A stretch of 64,000 nt of DNA from Bradyrhizobium canariense (GCF_019402665.1 NZ_VSST01000056.1:124001-188000), one strand, 5' to 3'; shown: positions 16,109-25,397, counted from the stretch's first letter. Notes: generated by a model not told the origin, from the letters alone. Numbers and translations are program-made.

Positions 16109-17140
16109 TCAGTAGTGATCCTCGAAGCGCTTGGCGAGCTCGTCGATGTTCTCCGGCGGCCAGCCCGGCACTTCCATGCCGAGGTGCAGACCCATCTGGG
16201 CCAACACTTCCTTGATCTCGTTCAGCGACTTGCGGCCGAAGTTCGGAGTGCGGAGCATTTCGGCTTCGGACTTCTGCACGAGGTCGCCGATGTAGACGAT
16301 GTTGTCGTTCTTCAAGCAGTTGGCCGAACGCACCGACAGCTCGAGCTCGTCCACCTTCTTGAGGAAGGCCGGGTTGAAGGCGAGGTCCGGGATGATCTCT
16401 TGGGCGACTTCCTTGCGCGGCTCTTCGAAGTTGACGAACACGTTGAGCTGATCTTGCAGGATGCGCGCAGCGTAGGCGACGGAATCATCAGGCGTCAGCG
16501 CGCCGTTGGTCTCGATCGTCATGGTCAGCTTGTCGTAGTCGAGGATCTGGCCCTCGCGGGTGTTCTCGACCTTGTAGGAGACCTTGCGGACCGGCGAGTA
16601 CAGGCTATCGACCGGGATCAGGCCGATCGGTGCGTCCTCGGGGCGGTTGCGCTCGGCGGGAACGTAGCCCTTGCCGGTTGCGACCGTGAACTCCATGCGG
16701 ATCTCGGCGCCCTCGTCGAGCGTGCAGATCTGCAGGTCGGGATTGAGCACGACGACGTCGCCCACGGTCTGGATGTCGCCGGCGGTGACGACGCCCGGGC
16801 CGGACTTCTTGACGACCATGCGCTTGGGGCCTTCGCCCTGCATCTTGATCGAGATGTCCTTGATGTTGAGCACGATGTCGGTGACGTCCTCACGGACGCC
16901 CGCGATCGAGGAGAACTCGTGCAGCACGCCGTCGATGTGCACCGACTGCACTGCCGCGCCCTGGAGCGAGGACAGCAGGATGCGGCGCAGCGCGTTGCCG
17001 AGCGTCTGGCCGAAGCCGCGCTCGAGCGGTTCGGCGACGATGGTCGCGAAACGGGTCGGATCGCTGCCGGGCTGTACCTGCAGCTTGTTCGGCCGAATCA
17101 GTTCTTGCCAATTTTTCTGGATCGTCACTGTTTCACCCAT
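16109..17140 (-). CDS. rpoA: RNA polymerase alpha subunit
   Basis: 343 aa. N-terminal assembly domain with RFATIVAEPLERGFGQTLGNALRRILLSS (in parts), linker near 235-250, and alpha-CTD (LSVRSANCLKNDNIVYIGDLVQKSEAEMLR, in parts) that binds UP elements and activators. Known role: scaffold for core polymerase assembly. Full length for alphaproteobacteria, between rpsK and rplQ as usual; rpsD is not here, as expected in this lineage. Confidence 0.99.
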   Translation of the reverse strand: MGETVTIQKNWQELIRPNKLQVQPGSDPTRFATIVAEPLERGFGQTLGNALRRILLSSLQGAAVQSVHIDGVLHEFSSIAGVREDVTDIVLNIKDISIKMQGEGPKRMVVKKSGPGVVTAGDIQTVGDVVVLNPDLQICTLDEGAEIRMEFTVATGKGYVPAERNRPEDAPIGLIPVDSLYSPVRKVSYKVENTREGQILDYDKLTMTIETNGALTPDDSVAYAARILQDQLNVFVNFEEPRKEVAQEIIPDLAFNPAFLKKVDELELSVRSANCLKNDNIVYIGDLVQKSEAEMLRTPNFGRKSLNEIKEVLAQMGLHLGMEVPGWPPENIDELAKRFEDHY

Positions 17141-17251
17141 ACAGGCCAGTCAGACTGCTGTTGCAGGCACTGGCGTTGGAGAAAGGCCGCAGATCATTTC
17201 CACGGCTTTGCAAAAAGTCATCGCGGGCGCCGATGCGCCCGCAATCTGGTA

Positions 17252-17641
17252 TCAAACGCGCCGACGCTTACGGGGACGGCAACCGTTGTGCGGGATCGTG
17301 GTCACGTCGCGGATCGAGGTGACGGTGAAGCCCGCGGCCTGCAGCGCCCGGAGCGCCGATTCGCGGCCCGAACCGGGACCGGCGACTTCGACTTCCAGCG
17401 TGCGCATGCCGTGCTCTTGCGCCTTCTTCGACACGTCCTCGGCGGCAACCTGTGCGGCATACGGGGTCGACTTGCGCGAGCCCTTGAAGCCCATCGTGCC
17501 GGCGGAGGACCAGGCAATCGTGTTGCCCTGCGCGTCGGTGATGGTGATGGTCGTGTTGTTGAACGACGAGTTCACGTGCGCGACGCCGGAGGCGATGTTC
17601 TTGCGCTCACGACGACGAACGCGGGTGGCTTCCTTGCCCAT
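17252..17641 (-). CDS. rpsK: 30S ribosomal protein S11
   Basis: 129 aa. Conserved core AHVNSSFNNTTITITDAQGN, GFKGSRKSTPYAAQ, VAGPGSGRESALRALQAAG and the Arg/Lys-rich end NGCRPRKRRRV. Forms the platform of the small subunit near the Shine-Dalgarno helix. The ATG at 17641 lies 123 bp after the rpsM stop. Confidence 0.98.
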   Translation of the reverse strand: MGKEATRVRRRERKNIASGVAHVNSSFNNTTITITDAQGNTIAWSSAGTMGFKGSRKSTPYAAQVAAEDVSKKAQEHGMRTLEVEVAGPGSGRESALRALQAAGFTVTSIRDVTTIPHNGCRPRKRRRV

Positions 17642-17764
17642 AGACTACCTTTCCTGAAGATCTCAAACGCCGCCGTAATGCCAGCGGCTACACCTGTGGA
17701 ACGAAAGGCGCGTGGCGAACGGGTCATCCCCGGGTCGCCACACGCCGTGATTGGATGCGAAAAC

Positions 17765-18133
17765 TTACTTCTTCTTGCCGGCGATGGCCTTGGCCGGACC
17801 CTTGCGCGTACGCGCATTGGTGTGGGTACGCTGGCCACGCACCGGCAGACCGCGACGATGGCGCAGGCCGCGGTAGCAGCCGAGATCCATCAGACGCTTG
17901 ATGTTGATGCCGACCTCACGACGCAAATCGCCCTCGACGAGATAGTCGCGGTCGATCACTTCGCGGATCTGAAGCACTTCGGCGTCGCTGAGCTGATTGA
18001 CCCGACGATCGTCTGGGATCTTCACCTTCTCCATGATCTCACCGGCGATCTTCTGACCGATGCCATGGATGTACTGGAGCGCGATCAGCACGCGCTTGTT
18101 GGTCGGGATGTTCACGCCGGCAATACGGGCCAC
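17765..18133 (-). CDS. rpsM: 30S ribosomal protein S13
   Basis: 122 aa. Start is a GTG at 18133, giving VARIAGVNIPTNKRV; AGGAGAGA lies seven bases upstream and the resulting length equals the usual S13 length. An ATG at 18154 would add seven residues and overlap that ribosome-binding site. Contains the helix-two-turn-helix DRDYLVEGDLRREVGINIKR and the C-terminal GLRHRRGLPVRGQRTHTNART (in parts) that contacts tRNA in the decoding area. Confidence 0.96.
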   Translation of the reverse strand: MARIAGVNIPTNKRVLIALQYIHGIGQKIAGEIMEKVKIPDDRRVNQLSDAEVLQIREVIDRDYLVEGDLRREVGINIKRLMDLGCYRGLRHRRGLPVRGQRTHTNARTRKGPAKAIAGKKK

Positions 18134-18320
18134 GGCCTTCTCTCCTGTCGCCAATCCCTCGTCAGGAATCGGGCTTTAAGTGCTTGGTTTCTCGGGCAGG
18201 TGTTCACAAACGCGAACACGACGCCCACCCCTGGTCTTCCTGGGGCCCGGCATCGTTTGAAACTATCCGACTTGGATGCGGGGCTTATTAGGGGATTCAG
18301 GGGGCTTTCGTCAACCGCTG

Positions 18321-19202
18321 CTAGCGCTTAGCTCGCCTTTTCGTGACCTTTTTTGCGGCCTTTTTGGCACCTTTCTTGACAGCCTTCCTGGCGGTCTTTT
18401 TGGCTGCCTTCTTCTTTCCTACCTTCTTGGCGGCTTTCTTGACGATTCTCTTGCCTGCCTTCGTCGCCTTCTTGGCCGCCTTCTTGGATTTCGCAGCCTT
18501 TTTGGCCGCTTTCACGGGCGTTTTGGCCGATTTCTTAGCAGTCTTGGCCTTTCTGGCCGGGGCCGCCTTGGCCGCGCTCCGGGCGCGGGTCTTGCCATGT
18601 GTCTTGGGCTCGACCGCCCCGAGCGCCAGGAGCTGGCGATGGATGGCGCGGGTGACCTCGTCGATGGCCATCATGCCGTCGATGGTCGAGAGCTTCCGCC
18701 GCTCGGAATAGTAGTGAATCAGCGGCTCCGTCTGGTTGCGGTAGCTGGCGAGTCGCTTGGTGAGGACTTCCGGAGTGTCGTCGAGCCGGACCTCCTCCCC
18801 GCGCTCGCGCATCTGGGCGACGCGAGTCTCGACACGGTTCAGGAGCGCGCTCTCGTTGACGCGGAGCTCGATCACGGCATCGAGCTTGAGGTGCTTGTGC
18901 TTGAGCAGCTCATCCAGCGCCTCGGCCTGCGGCACGGTCCGCGGGAAACCGTCGAGGATAAAACCGTTCTTGGCATCCGGCTGATCGATCCGATCGGAGA
19001 TGATTCCGACCACGACATCGTCTGGCACGAGGCCGCCGCTGGCCATAATCTCCTTGGCCTTGAGACCGACCGGCGTTCCGGCCGCCACCGCTGCACGCAA
19101 CATCTCGCCGGTCGAGAGCTGGACGATGCCATAGCGCTGCACCAGCAGCTGCGCCTGGGTGCCCTTGCCCGATCCCGGCGGCCCCAGAAGTATAATTCTC
19201 AT
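18321..19202 (-). CDS. adk: Adenylate kinase with a long Lys/Ala-rich C-terminal tail
   Basis: 293 aa. Residues 1-198 are a complete short-LID adenylate kinase: P-loop GPPGSGKGT (7-15), STGEMLR, DGFPRT and the reduced LID around 125-150. It interconverts ATP + AMP and 2 ADP. Residues 200-293 are a low-complexity basic tail with about 35 lysines among alanines (repeats such as KAAKKAAKSKKAAKK), resembling eukaryotic histone H1 tails or bacterial nucleoid proteins. The reading frame is intact and the codons in the tail are GC-rich like the neighbours. Location between secY and rpsM is the usual alphaproteobacterial place. The tail may bind nucleic acid or ribosomes; this is inference. Confidence 0.95.
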   Translation of the reverse strand: MRIILLGPPGSGKGTQAQLLVQRYGIVQLSTGEMLRAAVAAGTPVGLKAKEIMASGGLVPDDVVVGIISDRIDQPDAKNGFILDGFPRTVPQAEALDELLKHKHLKLDAVIELRVNESALLNRVETRVAQMRERGEEVRLDDTPEVLTKRLASYRNQTEPLIHYYSERRKLSTIDGMMAIDEVTRAIHRQLLALGAVEPKTHGKTRARSAAKAAPARKAKTAKKSAKTPVKAAKKAAKSKKAAKKATKAGKRIVKKAAKKVGKKKAAKKTARKAVKKGAKKAAKKVTKRRAKR

Positions 19203-19300
19203 CGGCGTACGCCCCCCGATTGGTGCGCGATACGTCGTGCACCTGTGTTTTGAAGTCCAGTTACAGTGCAAATCATAATCAGCGCCGCACCGCTACCCAT

Positions 19301-19330
19301 ATCATAGGGGAGCAAATGGCCGGACGCCAA
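19301..19330 (-). promoter_or_regulatory. Possible adk promoter
   Basis: On the minus strand TTGGCG (19325-19330) is separated by 18 bp from TATGAT (19301-19306), about 100 bp before the adk ATG in the 280-bp secY-adk gap. The same gap holds a GC hairpin, CCGCGCG-N7-CGCGCGG, at 19419-19439. Whether adk and the alpha genes are transcribed separately from secY is not shown. Confidence 0.3.
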
Positions 19331-19482
19331 GAAGCCTTTGAGACCAGTGCTTGGAGATAAGTGCTTGCACGACAGTAAGAGCGGCTTTGCCGAGGCGACC
19401 AAATGGCCGGCTCGCCGTCCGCGCGCGTTGCACGCGCGGCGAATCGGCGGCGGCAATTGCGCCGCCCGAGAGGACGCCGCGC

Positions 19483-20814
19483 TTAACGGCGGCGGCCGCG
19501 CAGCTTCGACTTCCGGATCAGGCCTTCGTACTGATGCGCCAGGAGATAGCCCTGCACCTGTGCCACCGTGTCCATGGTGACGCTGACGACGATCAGCAGC
19601 GAAGTGCCGCCAAAGTAGAACGGCACCGACGCGTAGGAGATCAGGATTTCTGGAATCAAGCAGACGATCGCGAGATAGACCGCGCCGAGCACGGTGATGC
19701 GCGACAGCACGTAGTCGATATATTCCGCGGTACGCTCGCCCGGGCGGATACCCGGAATGAAGCCGCCGTGCTTCTTCAGATTGTCCGCAGTCTCGGTCGG
19801 ATTGAACACGATCGCGGTGTAAAAGAAGGCGAAGAACACGATCAGCGCCAGATACATGATCAGGAACAGCGGACGGCCGTGGCCGAGCTGGGTGGTGATC
19901 CACTGGAACCATTCCGGCCCGCTGCCCGCATTGAAGTTCGCAACCGTGGTCGGCAGCAGCAGCAGTGAGGACGCGAAGATCGGCGGGATCACGCCCGAGG
20001 TGTTGAGCTTGAGCGGCAGATGCGAGGACTGCCCCTCGAACATCTTGTTGCCGACTTGGCGCTTCGGATACTGGATCAAGAGCCGGCGCTGGGCGCGCTC
20101 CACGAACACGATGAAGGCGATCACGGCCACCGCCATGACGATGACGACCAGAATCAGGCCGGTCGACATCGCACCCTGACGGCCGAGTTCGAGCATGTTG
20201 GCGAGCGCCGCGGGCAGCTCGGCGACGATGCCGGAGAGAATGATCAGAGAAATGCCGTTGCCGATGCCGCGCGAGGTGATCTGCTCGCCCAGCCACATCA
20301 GGAACATGGTGCCGCCGGTCAGCGTGATCGCCGTCGACAGGCGGAAGAACATGCCGGGGTCGCTGACGACGTTGCCGGCGCCTTCGAGGCCCACCGCAAT
20401 GCCGTAGGACTGGAACGCGGCCAGGATCACCGTGAGATAACGGGTGTACTGGTTCAGCAGCTTGCGGCCGGACTCGCCTTCCTTCTTCAGCGCCTCGAGC
20501 TGCGGGGAGACGGTGGTCAGGAGTTGGATGATGATGGAGGCCGAGATGTACGGCATGATGTTCAGCGCAAAGATCGCCATGCGGTGAATGCCGCCGCCGG
20601 CGAACATGTTGAACATGCCGAGGATGCCGCCCGCCTGGGAGCGGAACACCTGCTCCCAGATGTTGGGATCGATGCCGGGGAGCGGGATGTAGGTCCCGAG
20701 CCGATAAACGAGCAGCGCACCCAGGGTAAACCAGATGCGCTTCTTCAGTTCGTCGGCCTTGGCAAACGCACCGAAATTGAGATTGGCTGCCAGTTGTTCC
20801 GCTGCAGAGGCCAT
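19483..20814 (-). CDS. secY: Sec translocon channel subunit SecY
   Basis: 443 aa with ten predicted membrane helices. Conserved GALLVYRLGTYIPLPGID after TM1, plug-proximal MFAGGGIHRMAIFALNIMPYISASIIIQLL (in parts), cytosolic KKEGESGRKLLNQYTRY, and PGERTAEYIDYVLSRIT before TM9. Forms the protein-conducting channel with SecE (gene at 54379-54570 here) and SecG. Transcribed in the spc-alpha cluster after rplO, with a 152-bp gap. Confidence 0.99.
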   Translation of the reverse strand: MASAAEQLAANLNFGAFAKADELKKRIWFTLGALLVYRLGTYIPLPGIDPNIWEQVFRSQAGGILGMFNMFAGGGIHRMAIFALNIMPYISASIIIQLLTTVSPQLEALKKEGESGRKLLNQYTRYLTVILAAFQSYGIAVGLEGAGNVVSDPGMFFRLSTAITLTGGTMFLMWLGEQITSRGIGNGISLIILSGIVAELPAALANMLELGRQGAMSTGLILVVIVMAVAVIAFIVFVERAQRRLLIQYPKRQVGNKMFEGQSSHLPLKLNTSGVIPPIFASSLLLLPTTVANFNAGSGPEWFQWITTQLGHGRPLFLIMYLALIVFFAFFYTAIVFNPTETADNLKKHGGFIPGIRPGERTAEYIDYVLSRITVLGAVYLAIVCLIPEILISYASVPFYFGGTSLLIVVSVTMDTVAQVQGYLLAHQYEGLIRKSKLRGRRR

Positions 20815-20866
20815 CTTGGACTTTCTCCCGCCGCTTATTGCGCCGTTATGCCCGCGGCCGGGCTAC

Positions 20867-20872
20867 ATTATA
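20867..20872 (-). promoter_or_regulatory. Possible -10 element upstream of secY
   Basis: A perfect TATAAT on the minus strand, 53 bp before the secY start and directly after the rplO hairpin. No good -35 hexamer lies 16-18 bp upstream, so this is only a candidate for an internal promoter of secY-adk-rpsM. Confidence 0.25.
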
Positions 20873-20934
20873 CCGGACACCGGACATTATCTGGGGCTAC
20901 GGCTTCGATAAGTCCATCGTCCCGCATGCGTAAA

Positions 20935-20953
20935 GGCCCGCGAGCCGCGGGCC
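20935..20953 (-). terminator. Hairpin after rplO, possible weak terminator
   Basis: GGCCCGCG-N3-CGCGGGCC, a perfect 8-bp GC stem, begins 14 bp after the rplO stop; on the minus strand it is followed by TTTACG, only a short T run. It may attenuate or process the spc transcript ahead of secY. Confidence 0.5.
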
Positions 20954-20966
20954 GATGACGCAGTTG

Positions 20967-21452
20967 TTACGCCGCCTCGCCTTCTTCCTTGGCAGGCGCG
21001 AGGATCTTCACCGAACCGCCGGCCTTCTCGACTGCCGCAATCGCGGTCTTCGAGGCGCCGTGCACTTCGATGTTGAGCTTGGCCTTGAACTCGCCACGGC
21101 CGAGCAGCCGCAGGCCACCCTTGGCGCGGCGCAGCACGCCGGCCTTGACCAGGGATTCGACGTTCACGACGCTGCCGGTGTCGATCTTCTTGGCATCGAC
21201 CGCGTCCTGGAGCCGGTCGAGATTGATCTCGGCGAACTCCACACGGAAGATGTTGTTGAAGCCGCGCTTAGGCAGACGACGATGCAAGGGCATCTGGCCG
21301 CCTTCGAAACCCTTGATGCGCACGCCCGAACGCGCGGTCTGGCCCTTGCCACCGCGGCCGGCCTGCTTGCCCTTGCCCGAACCAATGCCGCGGCCGACGC
21401 GCATACGCTTCTTGCGCGAGCCGGCATTGTCGGCGATATCGCTGAGCTTCAT
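20967..21452 (-). CDS. rplO: 50S ribosomal protein L15
   Basis: 161 aa. N-terminal Gly/Arg-rich extension GSRKKRMRVGRGIGSGKGKQAGRGGKGQ (in parts) that penetrates the rRNA core, then MPLHRRLPKRGFNN and the globular C-terminal domain ending in an Ala/Glu tail. A late assembly protein of the 50S central protuberance region. Follows rpmD by 73 bp. Confidence 0.98.
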   Translation of the reverse strand: MKLSDIADNAGSRKKRMRVGRGIGSGKGKQAGRGGKGQTARSGVRIKGFEGGQMPLHRRLPKRGFNNIFRVEFAEINLDRLQDAVDAKKIDTGSVVNVESLVKAGVLRRAKGGLRLLGRGEFKAKLNIEVHGASKTAIAAVEKAGGSVKILAPAKEEGEAA

Positions 21453-21525
21453 CGCCCTGCTCCTTGTTTCTTGCGCATGACCTTCACCGAAAACGGGTCC
21501 CCGCTCCGGGATCGTGCGCCTTTGC

Positions 21526-21732
21526 TTACTTCTCGTCGACGATGCGAACGAGATGGTGAACTTTCAAGATCATGCCACGGACCGCCGGGGTGTCCGGCAG
21601 TTCGCTGGTGCGGCCGATCTTGTTGAGCTTGAGCCCGATCAGCGTCGAGCGCTGCGAGTGATGGCGGCGGATCGCGCTGCCGGTCTGCTCGATCTTGATC
21701 GTCTTTGCGGTCGTAACGGCACTCTTGGCCAT
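21526..21732 (-). CDS. rpmD: 50S ribosomal protein L30
   Basis: 68 aa. Typical L30: IKIEQTGSAIRRHHSQRSTLIGLKLNKIGRTSEL (in parts), DTPAVRGMILKVHHLVRIV. Small bacterial form. Starts at ATG 21732, between rpsE and rplO as in most spc operons. Confidence 0.98.
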   Translation of the reverse strand: MAKSAVTTAKTIKIEQTGSAIRRHHSQRSTLIGLKLNKIGRTSELPDTPAVRGMILKVHHLVRIVDEK

Positions 21733-21757
21733 GGGCGTCTACTCCGAAAAGCTTGCG

Positions 21758-22345
21758 TTATTCGGCAACCGCCTCGGCGTCACCACCGATACGGCGGGAC
21801 TGGAGGGTGGACACCTTGATATTGCGGCGGGCAGCGACCGAGCGCGGCGAATCCTGATGCTTCAGCGCATCGAAGGTCGCGCGAACCATGTTGTACGGGT
21901 TCGACGAGCCGATCGACTTCGCAACCACGTCCTGGACGCCGAGCGTCTCGAACACGGCGCGCATCGGACCGCCGGCGATGATGCCGGTACCGGCCGGAGC
22001 TGCGCGCAGGTAAACACGGCCCGCGCCATGACGGCCGGCGATGTCGTGATGCAGCGTGCGGCCCTCGCGCAACGACACGCGGGTCAGGTTGCGCTTGGCG
22101 GATTCGGTTGCCTTGCGGATCGCCTCGGGCACTTCGCGCGCCTTGCCGTGACCGAAGCCGGCGCGGCCCTTCTGGTCGCCGATCACGACCAGCGCTGCGA
22201 AACCGAAGCGCTTGCCGCCCTTGACGACCTTGGCGACGCGATTGATGTGGACGAGCTTGTCGACGAACTCGCTGTCGCGCTCTTCCCTGCGTTCACGTCC
22301 GCCGCCGCGTTGATCGCGTCCACCACGTTGTTCGCGTTCTGCCAT
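21758..22345 (-). CDS. rpsE: 30S ribosomal protein S5
   Basis: 195 aa. An N-terminal Arg/Gly/Glu-rich extension (1-25, AEREQRGGRDQRGGGRERRE) precedes the dsRBD-like domain (LVHINRVAKVVKGGKRFGFAAL) and the C-terminal domain (GTGIIAGGPMRAVFETLGV). S5 supports decoding fidelity and mRNA unwinding; spectinomycin-resistance changes map to the NRVAKVVKGG loop, which looks unaltered here. The extension is longer than in E. coli. Confidence 0.98.
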   Translation of the reverse strand: MAEREQRGGRDQRGGGRERREERDSEFVDKLVHINRVAKVVKGGKRFGFAALVVIGDQKGRAGFGHGKAREVPEAIRKATESAKRNLTRVSLREGRTLHHDIAGRHGAGRVYLRAAPAGTGIIAGGPMRAVFETLGVQDVVAKSIGSSNPYNMVRATFDALKHQDSPRSVAARRNIKVSTLQSRRIGGDAEAVAE

Positions 22346-22392
22346 GGTTTTTCCAGTCCTTCAGAGGCTTACGCCTCAATCCTCAAATTCTG

Positions 22393-22755
22393 TTAGAAGC
22401 TCAGCCCGCTCTCACGCGCCGCGTCGGCAAGAGCCTTGACGCGCCCGTGATAGAGATAGCTGCCGCGATCGAACACGACTTCCTTGACACCCTTCTCGGC
22501 GGCGCGCTCGGCCAGCAGCTTGCCGACCGCCTTCGCCGCATCGATGTCGGCGCCGGTCTTGCCGCCATCGCGCATCGACTTCTCGAGCGACGAGGCAGAG
22601 GCCAGCGTCTCGCCCTTCAGGTCGTCGATGACCTGGGCGTAGATGTGCTTGGACGAGCGGAACACCGACAGGCGCGGACGGCCGCCACCCGAACGGCGCA
22701 GCTTCAGACGTACACTGCGCTTGCGCCGGGCATTCGTAACCTTGGCTTTCGACAT
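22393..22755 (-). CDS. rplR: 50S ribosomal protein L18
   Basis: 120 aa. Conserved RKRSVRLKLRRSGGGRPRLSVFRSSKHIYAQVIDD (in parts) and the C-terminal VVFDRGSYLYHGRVKALADAARESGL (in parts). Binds 5S rRNA together with L5 and L25. Located between rplF (11 bp upstream) and rpsE. Confidence 0.98.
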   Translation of the reverse strand: MSKAKVTNARRKRSVRLKLRRSGGGRPRLSVFRSSKHIYAQVIDDLKGETLASASSLEKSMRDGGKTGADIDAAKAVGKLLAERAAEKGVKEVVFDRGSYLYHGRVKALADAARESGLSF

Positions 22756-22766
22756 GACCGGCTCCG

Positions 22767-23300
22767 TTACTTCTTCTTGCCTTCCTTGCGGAAGATGAAT
22801 TCGCCAACATACTTCACGCCCTTGCCCTTGTAGGGCTCCGGCGGACGATAGGAGCGAATCTCGGCGGCGACCTGGCCGACGCGCTGAATGTCGCTGCCGG
22901 TCACCGTGATCTCGGTCGGCTTCGGCACGGTGATCGTGATCCCTTCCGGGATCGCGTAGACCACATCGTGGCTGTAGCCGAGCGCGAGCTGCAGGTTCTT
23001 GCCCTGCAGCGCGGCGCGGTAACCGACGCCGGTGATTTCGAGCTTCTTCTCGAAACCCTTGGTGACGCCTTCGACCAGATTCGCGACCTGGGCGCGAGCG
23101 GTCCCGTACAGGGCCCGCGCGCGGTTGGTCTCGACCCGGGGGTTCACCTTGACCTGCCCGTTGTCGAGCTTCACCTCGACGTCGTTATGGACGACGAACT
23201 GAAGCTGGCCCTTCGGCCCCTTCATCTTGACGGTCTGCCCGTCGACGGTCGCGGTCACACCCGACGGCACCGCTACCGGCCTTTTGCCAACACGTGACAT
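22767..23300 (-). CDS. rplF: 50S ribosomal protein L6
   Basis: 177 aa. Starts SRVGKRPVAVPSGVTATVDG and carries two tandem alpha/beta domains, the second with GYRAALQGKNLQLALGYSH and the PYKGKGVKY segment that lies near the sarcin-ricin loop. Needed for 50S factor-binding site assembly. 16 bp after rpsH. Confidence 0.98.
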   Translation of the reverse strand: MSRVGKRPVAVPSGVTATVDGQTVKMKGPKGQLQFVVHNDVEVKLDNGQVKVNPRVETNRARALYGTARAQVANLVEGVTKGFEKKLEITGVGYRAALQGKNLQLALGYSHDVVYAIPEGITITVPKPTEITVTGSDIQRVGQVAAEIRSYRPPEPYKGKGVKYVGEFIFRKEGKKK

Positions 23301-23316
23301 GGATCAAAAATCCTTC

Positions 23317-23715
23317 TCAGAACACCGTGAAGAGAACTTCACCGCCCACGTTCGCTTCACGCGCACTGTGGTCAGCCATGATTCCCTTCGGCGTCGACAA
23401 CACCGAAATGCCGAGTCCGTTATTGACCCGCGGCAGGTTCTTCACCGAGGCGTAAACGCGACGCCCGGGCTTGGAGACACGCTCGATCTCGCGGATAACG
23501 GGCTCGCCGTCGAAATACTTCAGCTCGATCTCGATCTCGCTGCGGCCCGAGGAGTGCTCGAGCGTGGCGTAACCGCGGATGTAGCCCTCGCTCTTGAGCA
23601 CCTCGAGGACGTTCTCACGCATCTTCGAGCCAGGCGTGGAGACCTTGTTCTTGGAACGCATCTGCGCGTTACGGATGCGGGTGATCAGATCGCTGATTGG
23701 ATCGTGCGTAGACAT
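23317..23715 (-). CDS. rpsH: 30S ribosomal protein S8
   Basis: 132 aa. HDPISDLITRIRNAQ start, YIRGYATLEHSSG middle and the C-terminal GLGISVLSTPKGIMADHSARE (in parts) are S8 signatures. Binds helix 21 of 16S rRNA; in E. coli it is the translational repressor of the spc operon at the rplE region. Confidence 0.98.
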   Translation of the reverse strand: MSTHDPISDLITRIRNAQMRSKNKVSTPGSKMRENVLEVLKSEGYIRGYATLEHSSGRSEIEIELKYFDGEPVIREIERVSKPGRRVYASVKNLPRVNNGLGISVLSTPKGIMADHSAREANVGGEVLFTVF

Positions 23716-23729
23716 CTAAACGACCCTCC

Positions 23730-24035
23730 TTACCAGCTGGACTTTACGAGGCCCGGGACCATGCCCCTGGAGCCAAGATCCCGCATTGCGATGCGGGACA
23801 GTTTGGTCAAGCGATAGTTCGAGCGCGAACGGCCCGACAGCTCGCAACGCAGACGGATGCGGGTCGTCGACGAGTTGCGCGGCATTTCCGCCAGCTTCAG
23901 GGTCGCGGCGAACCGCTCCTCCATCGGCAGCGACTTGTCGGCGATGATCGCCTTCAACCGCTCGCGCTTCGGAGCGGCGTTCTTCGCCATCCGCTTGCGC
24001 CGGTTGTTCTTCTCGACTGAACTCTTCTTTGCCAT
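23730..24035 (-). CDS. rpsN: 30S ribosomal protein S14 (long, zinc-free form)
   Basis: 101 aa, the long C-minus type: AKKSSVEKNNRRKRMAKNAA, then the LRCELSGRSRSNYRLTKLSR core; the CxxC pairs of the zinc form are missing. Ends GLVKSSW as usual. Assembles into the 30S head. In its standard place between rplE and rpsH. Confidence 0.98.
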   Translation of the reverse strand: MAKKSSVEKNNRRKRMAKNAAPKRERLKAIIADKSLPMEERFAATLKLAEMPRNSSTTRIRLRCELSGRSRSNYRLTKLSRIAMRDLGSRGMVPGLVKSSW

Positions 24036-24081
24036 GCTTGGCTCCTGGGTATCCGCGTTTGAGAGGCTTTAGGTCAGCGTC

Positions 24082-24631
<550 letters not shown>

Positions 24632-24639
<8 letters not shown>

Positions 24640-24946
24640 CGATCTCAGCTCCCGAGCTCTTGGCGATGCGGACCTTCTTGCCGTCCGCCAGAATCTTGAA
24701 TCCGACGCGGGTCGGCTTCCCGTCCTTGCCGACATACGCGATGTTGGACAGTTGGATCGGCGACTCTTTCGAGATGATGCCGCCCTCCTGGGCCTGCGTC
24801 TGCTTCTGGTGACGCTTGACCATGTTGATGCCGCGCACCAGCGCCGTACCGGCGTCGGGACGCACTTCGAACACCTCGCCGGTGCGGCCCTTGTCGCGGC
24901 CGGTCAGCACGACGACCTTGTCGCCCTTGCGGATCTTCGCAGCCAT
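24632..24946 (-). CDS. rplX: 50S ribosomal protein L24
   Basis: 104 aa. KOW motif IRKGDKVVVLTGRDKGRTGEV at the N-terminus and GINMVKRHQKQTQAQEGGIISKE (in parts). Initiates 50S assembly at the 5' part of 23S rRNA. Its ATG shares one base with the rplN stop (TGATG) and its end overlaps the rplE start, so three genes are tightly coupled. Confidence 0.98.
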
Positions 24947-25314
24947 CACAGCACCTCCGGCGCGAGCGAGATGATCTTCATGTGGTTCTTGGCGCGCAGC
25001 TCGCGCGGCACGGGCCCGAAGATACGGGTACCGACCGGCTCGGACTGATTGTTGATCAGAACGGCGGCGTTGCGGTCGAAGCGGATGACCGAACCGTCGG
25101 CGCGGCGGATGTCCTTGCGGACGCGCACCACGACGGCCTTCATCACGTCGCCCTTCTTCACCTTGCCACGCGGAATCGCTTCCTTGATCGAGACAACGAT
25201 GATGTCGCCGATCGTGGCGTAGCGGCGCTTGGAGCCCCCGAGCACCTTGATACACATGACACGGCGTGCGCCAGAATTATCGGCCACGTCGAGGTTGGTC
25301 TGCATCTGAATCAT
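24946..25314 (-). CDS. rplN: 50S ribosomal protein L14
   Basis: 122 aa from ATG 25314 (MIQMQTNLDVADNSGARRVM). Contains VLGGSKRRYATIGDIIVVSIK and GTRIFGPVPRELRAKNHMKI. L14 lies at the subunit interface and is the docking site of the RsfS silencing factor. One-base stop/start overlap with rplX. Confidence 0.98.
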   Translation of the reverse strand: MIQMQTNLDVADNSGARRVMCIKVLGGSKRRYATIGDIIVVSIKEAIPRGKVKKGDVMKAVVVRVRKDIRRADGSVIRFDRNAAVLINNQSEPVGTRIFGPVPRELRAKNHMKIISLAPEVL

Positions 25315-25397
25315 TGATGCACCTCGTCCTCTTCTCTTTGCGCCAGCCCAGCCGGCGCTCAACATTTACCTGAAGTCAGTCGGCTAAAGCCAACAGA

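Noticed and set aside
18343..18711. Phe/Leu/Ala-rich frame opposite the adk tail that looks like a membrane protein
   Set aside because: Lys codons (AAG) read backwards give CTT/TTC, so the hydrophobic composition is a mirror of the Lys-rich tail.
22021..22080. Search of S5 for a spectinomycin-resistance change to match the S12 variant
   Set aside because: The NRVAKVVKGG loop and surroundings look like the normal alphaproteobacterial sequence.
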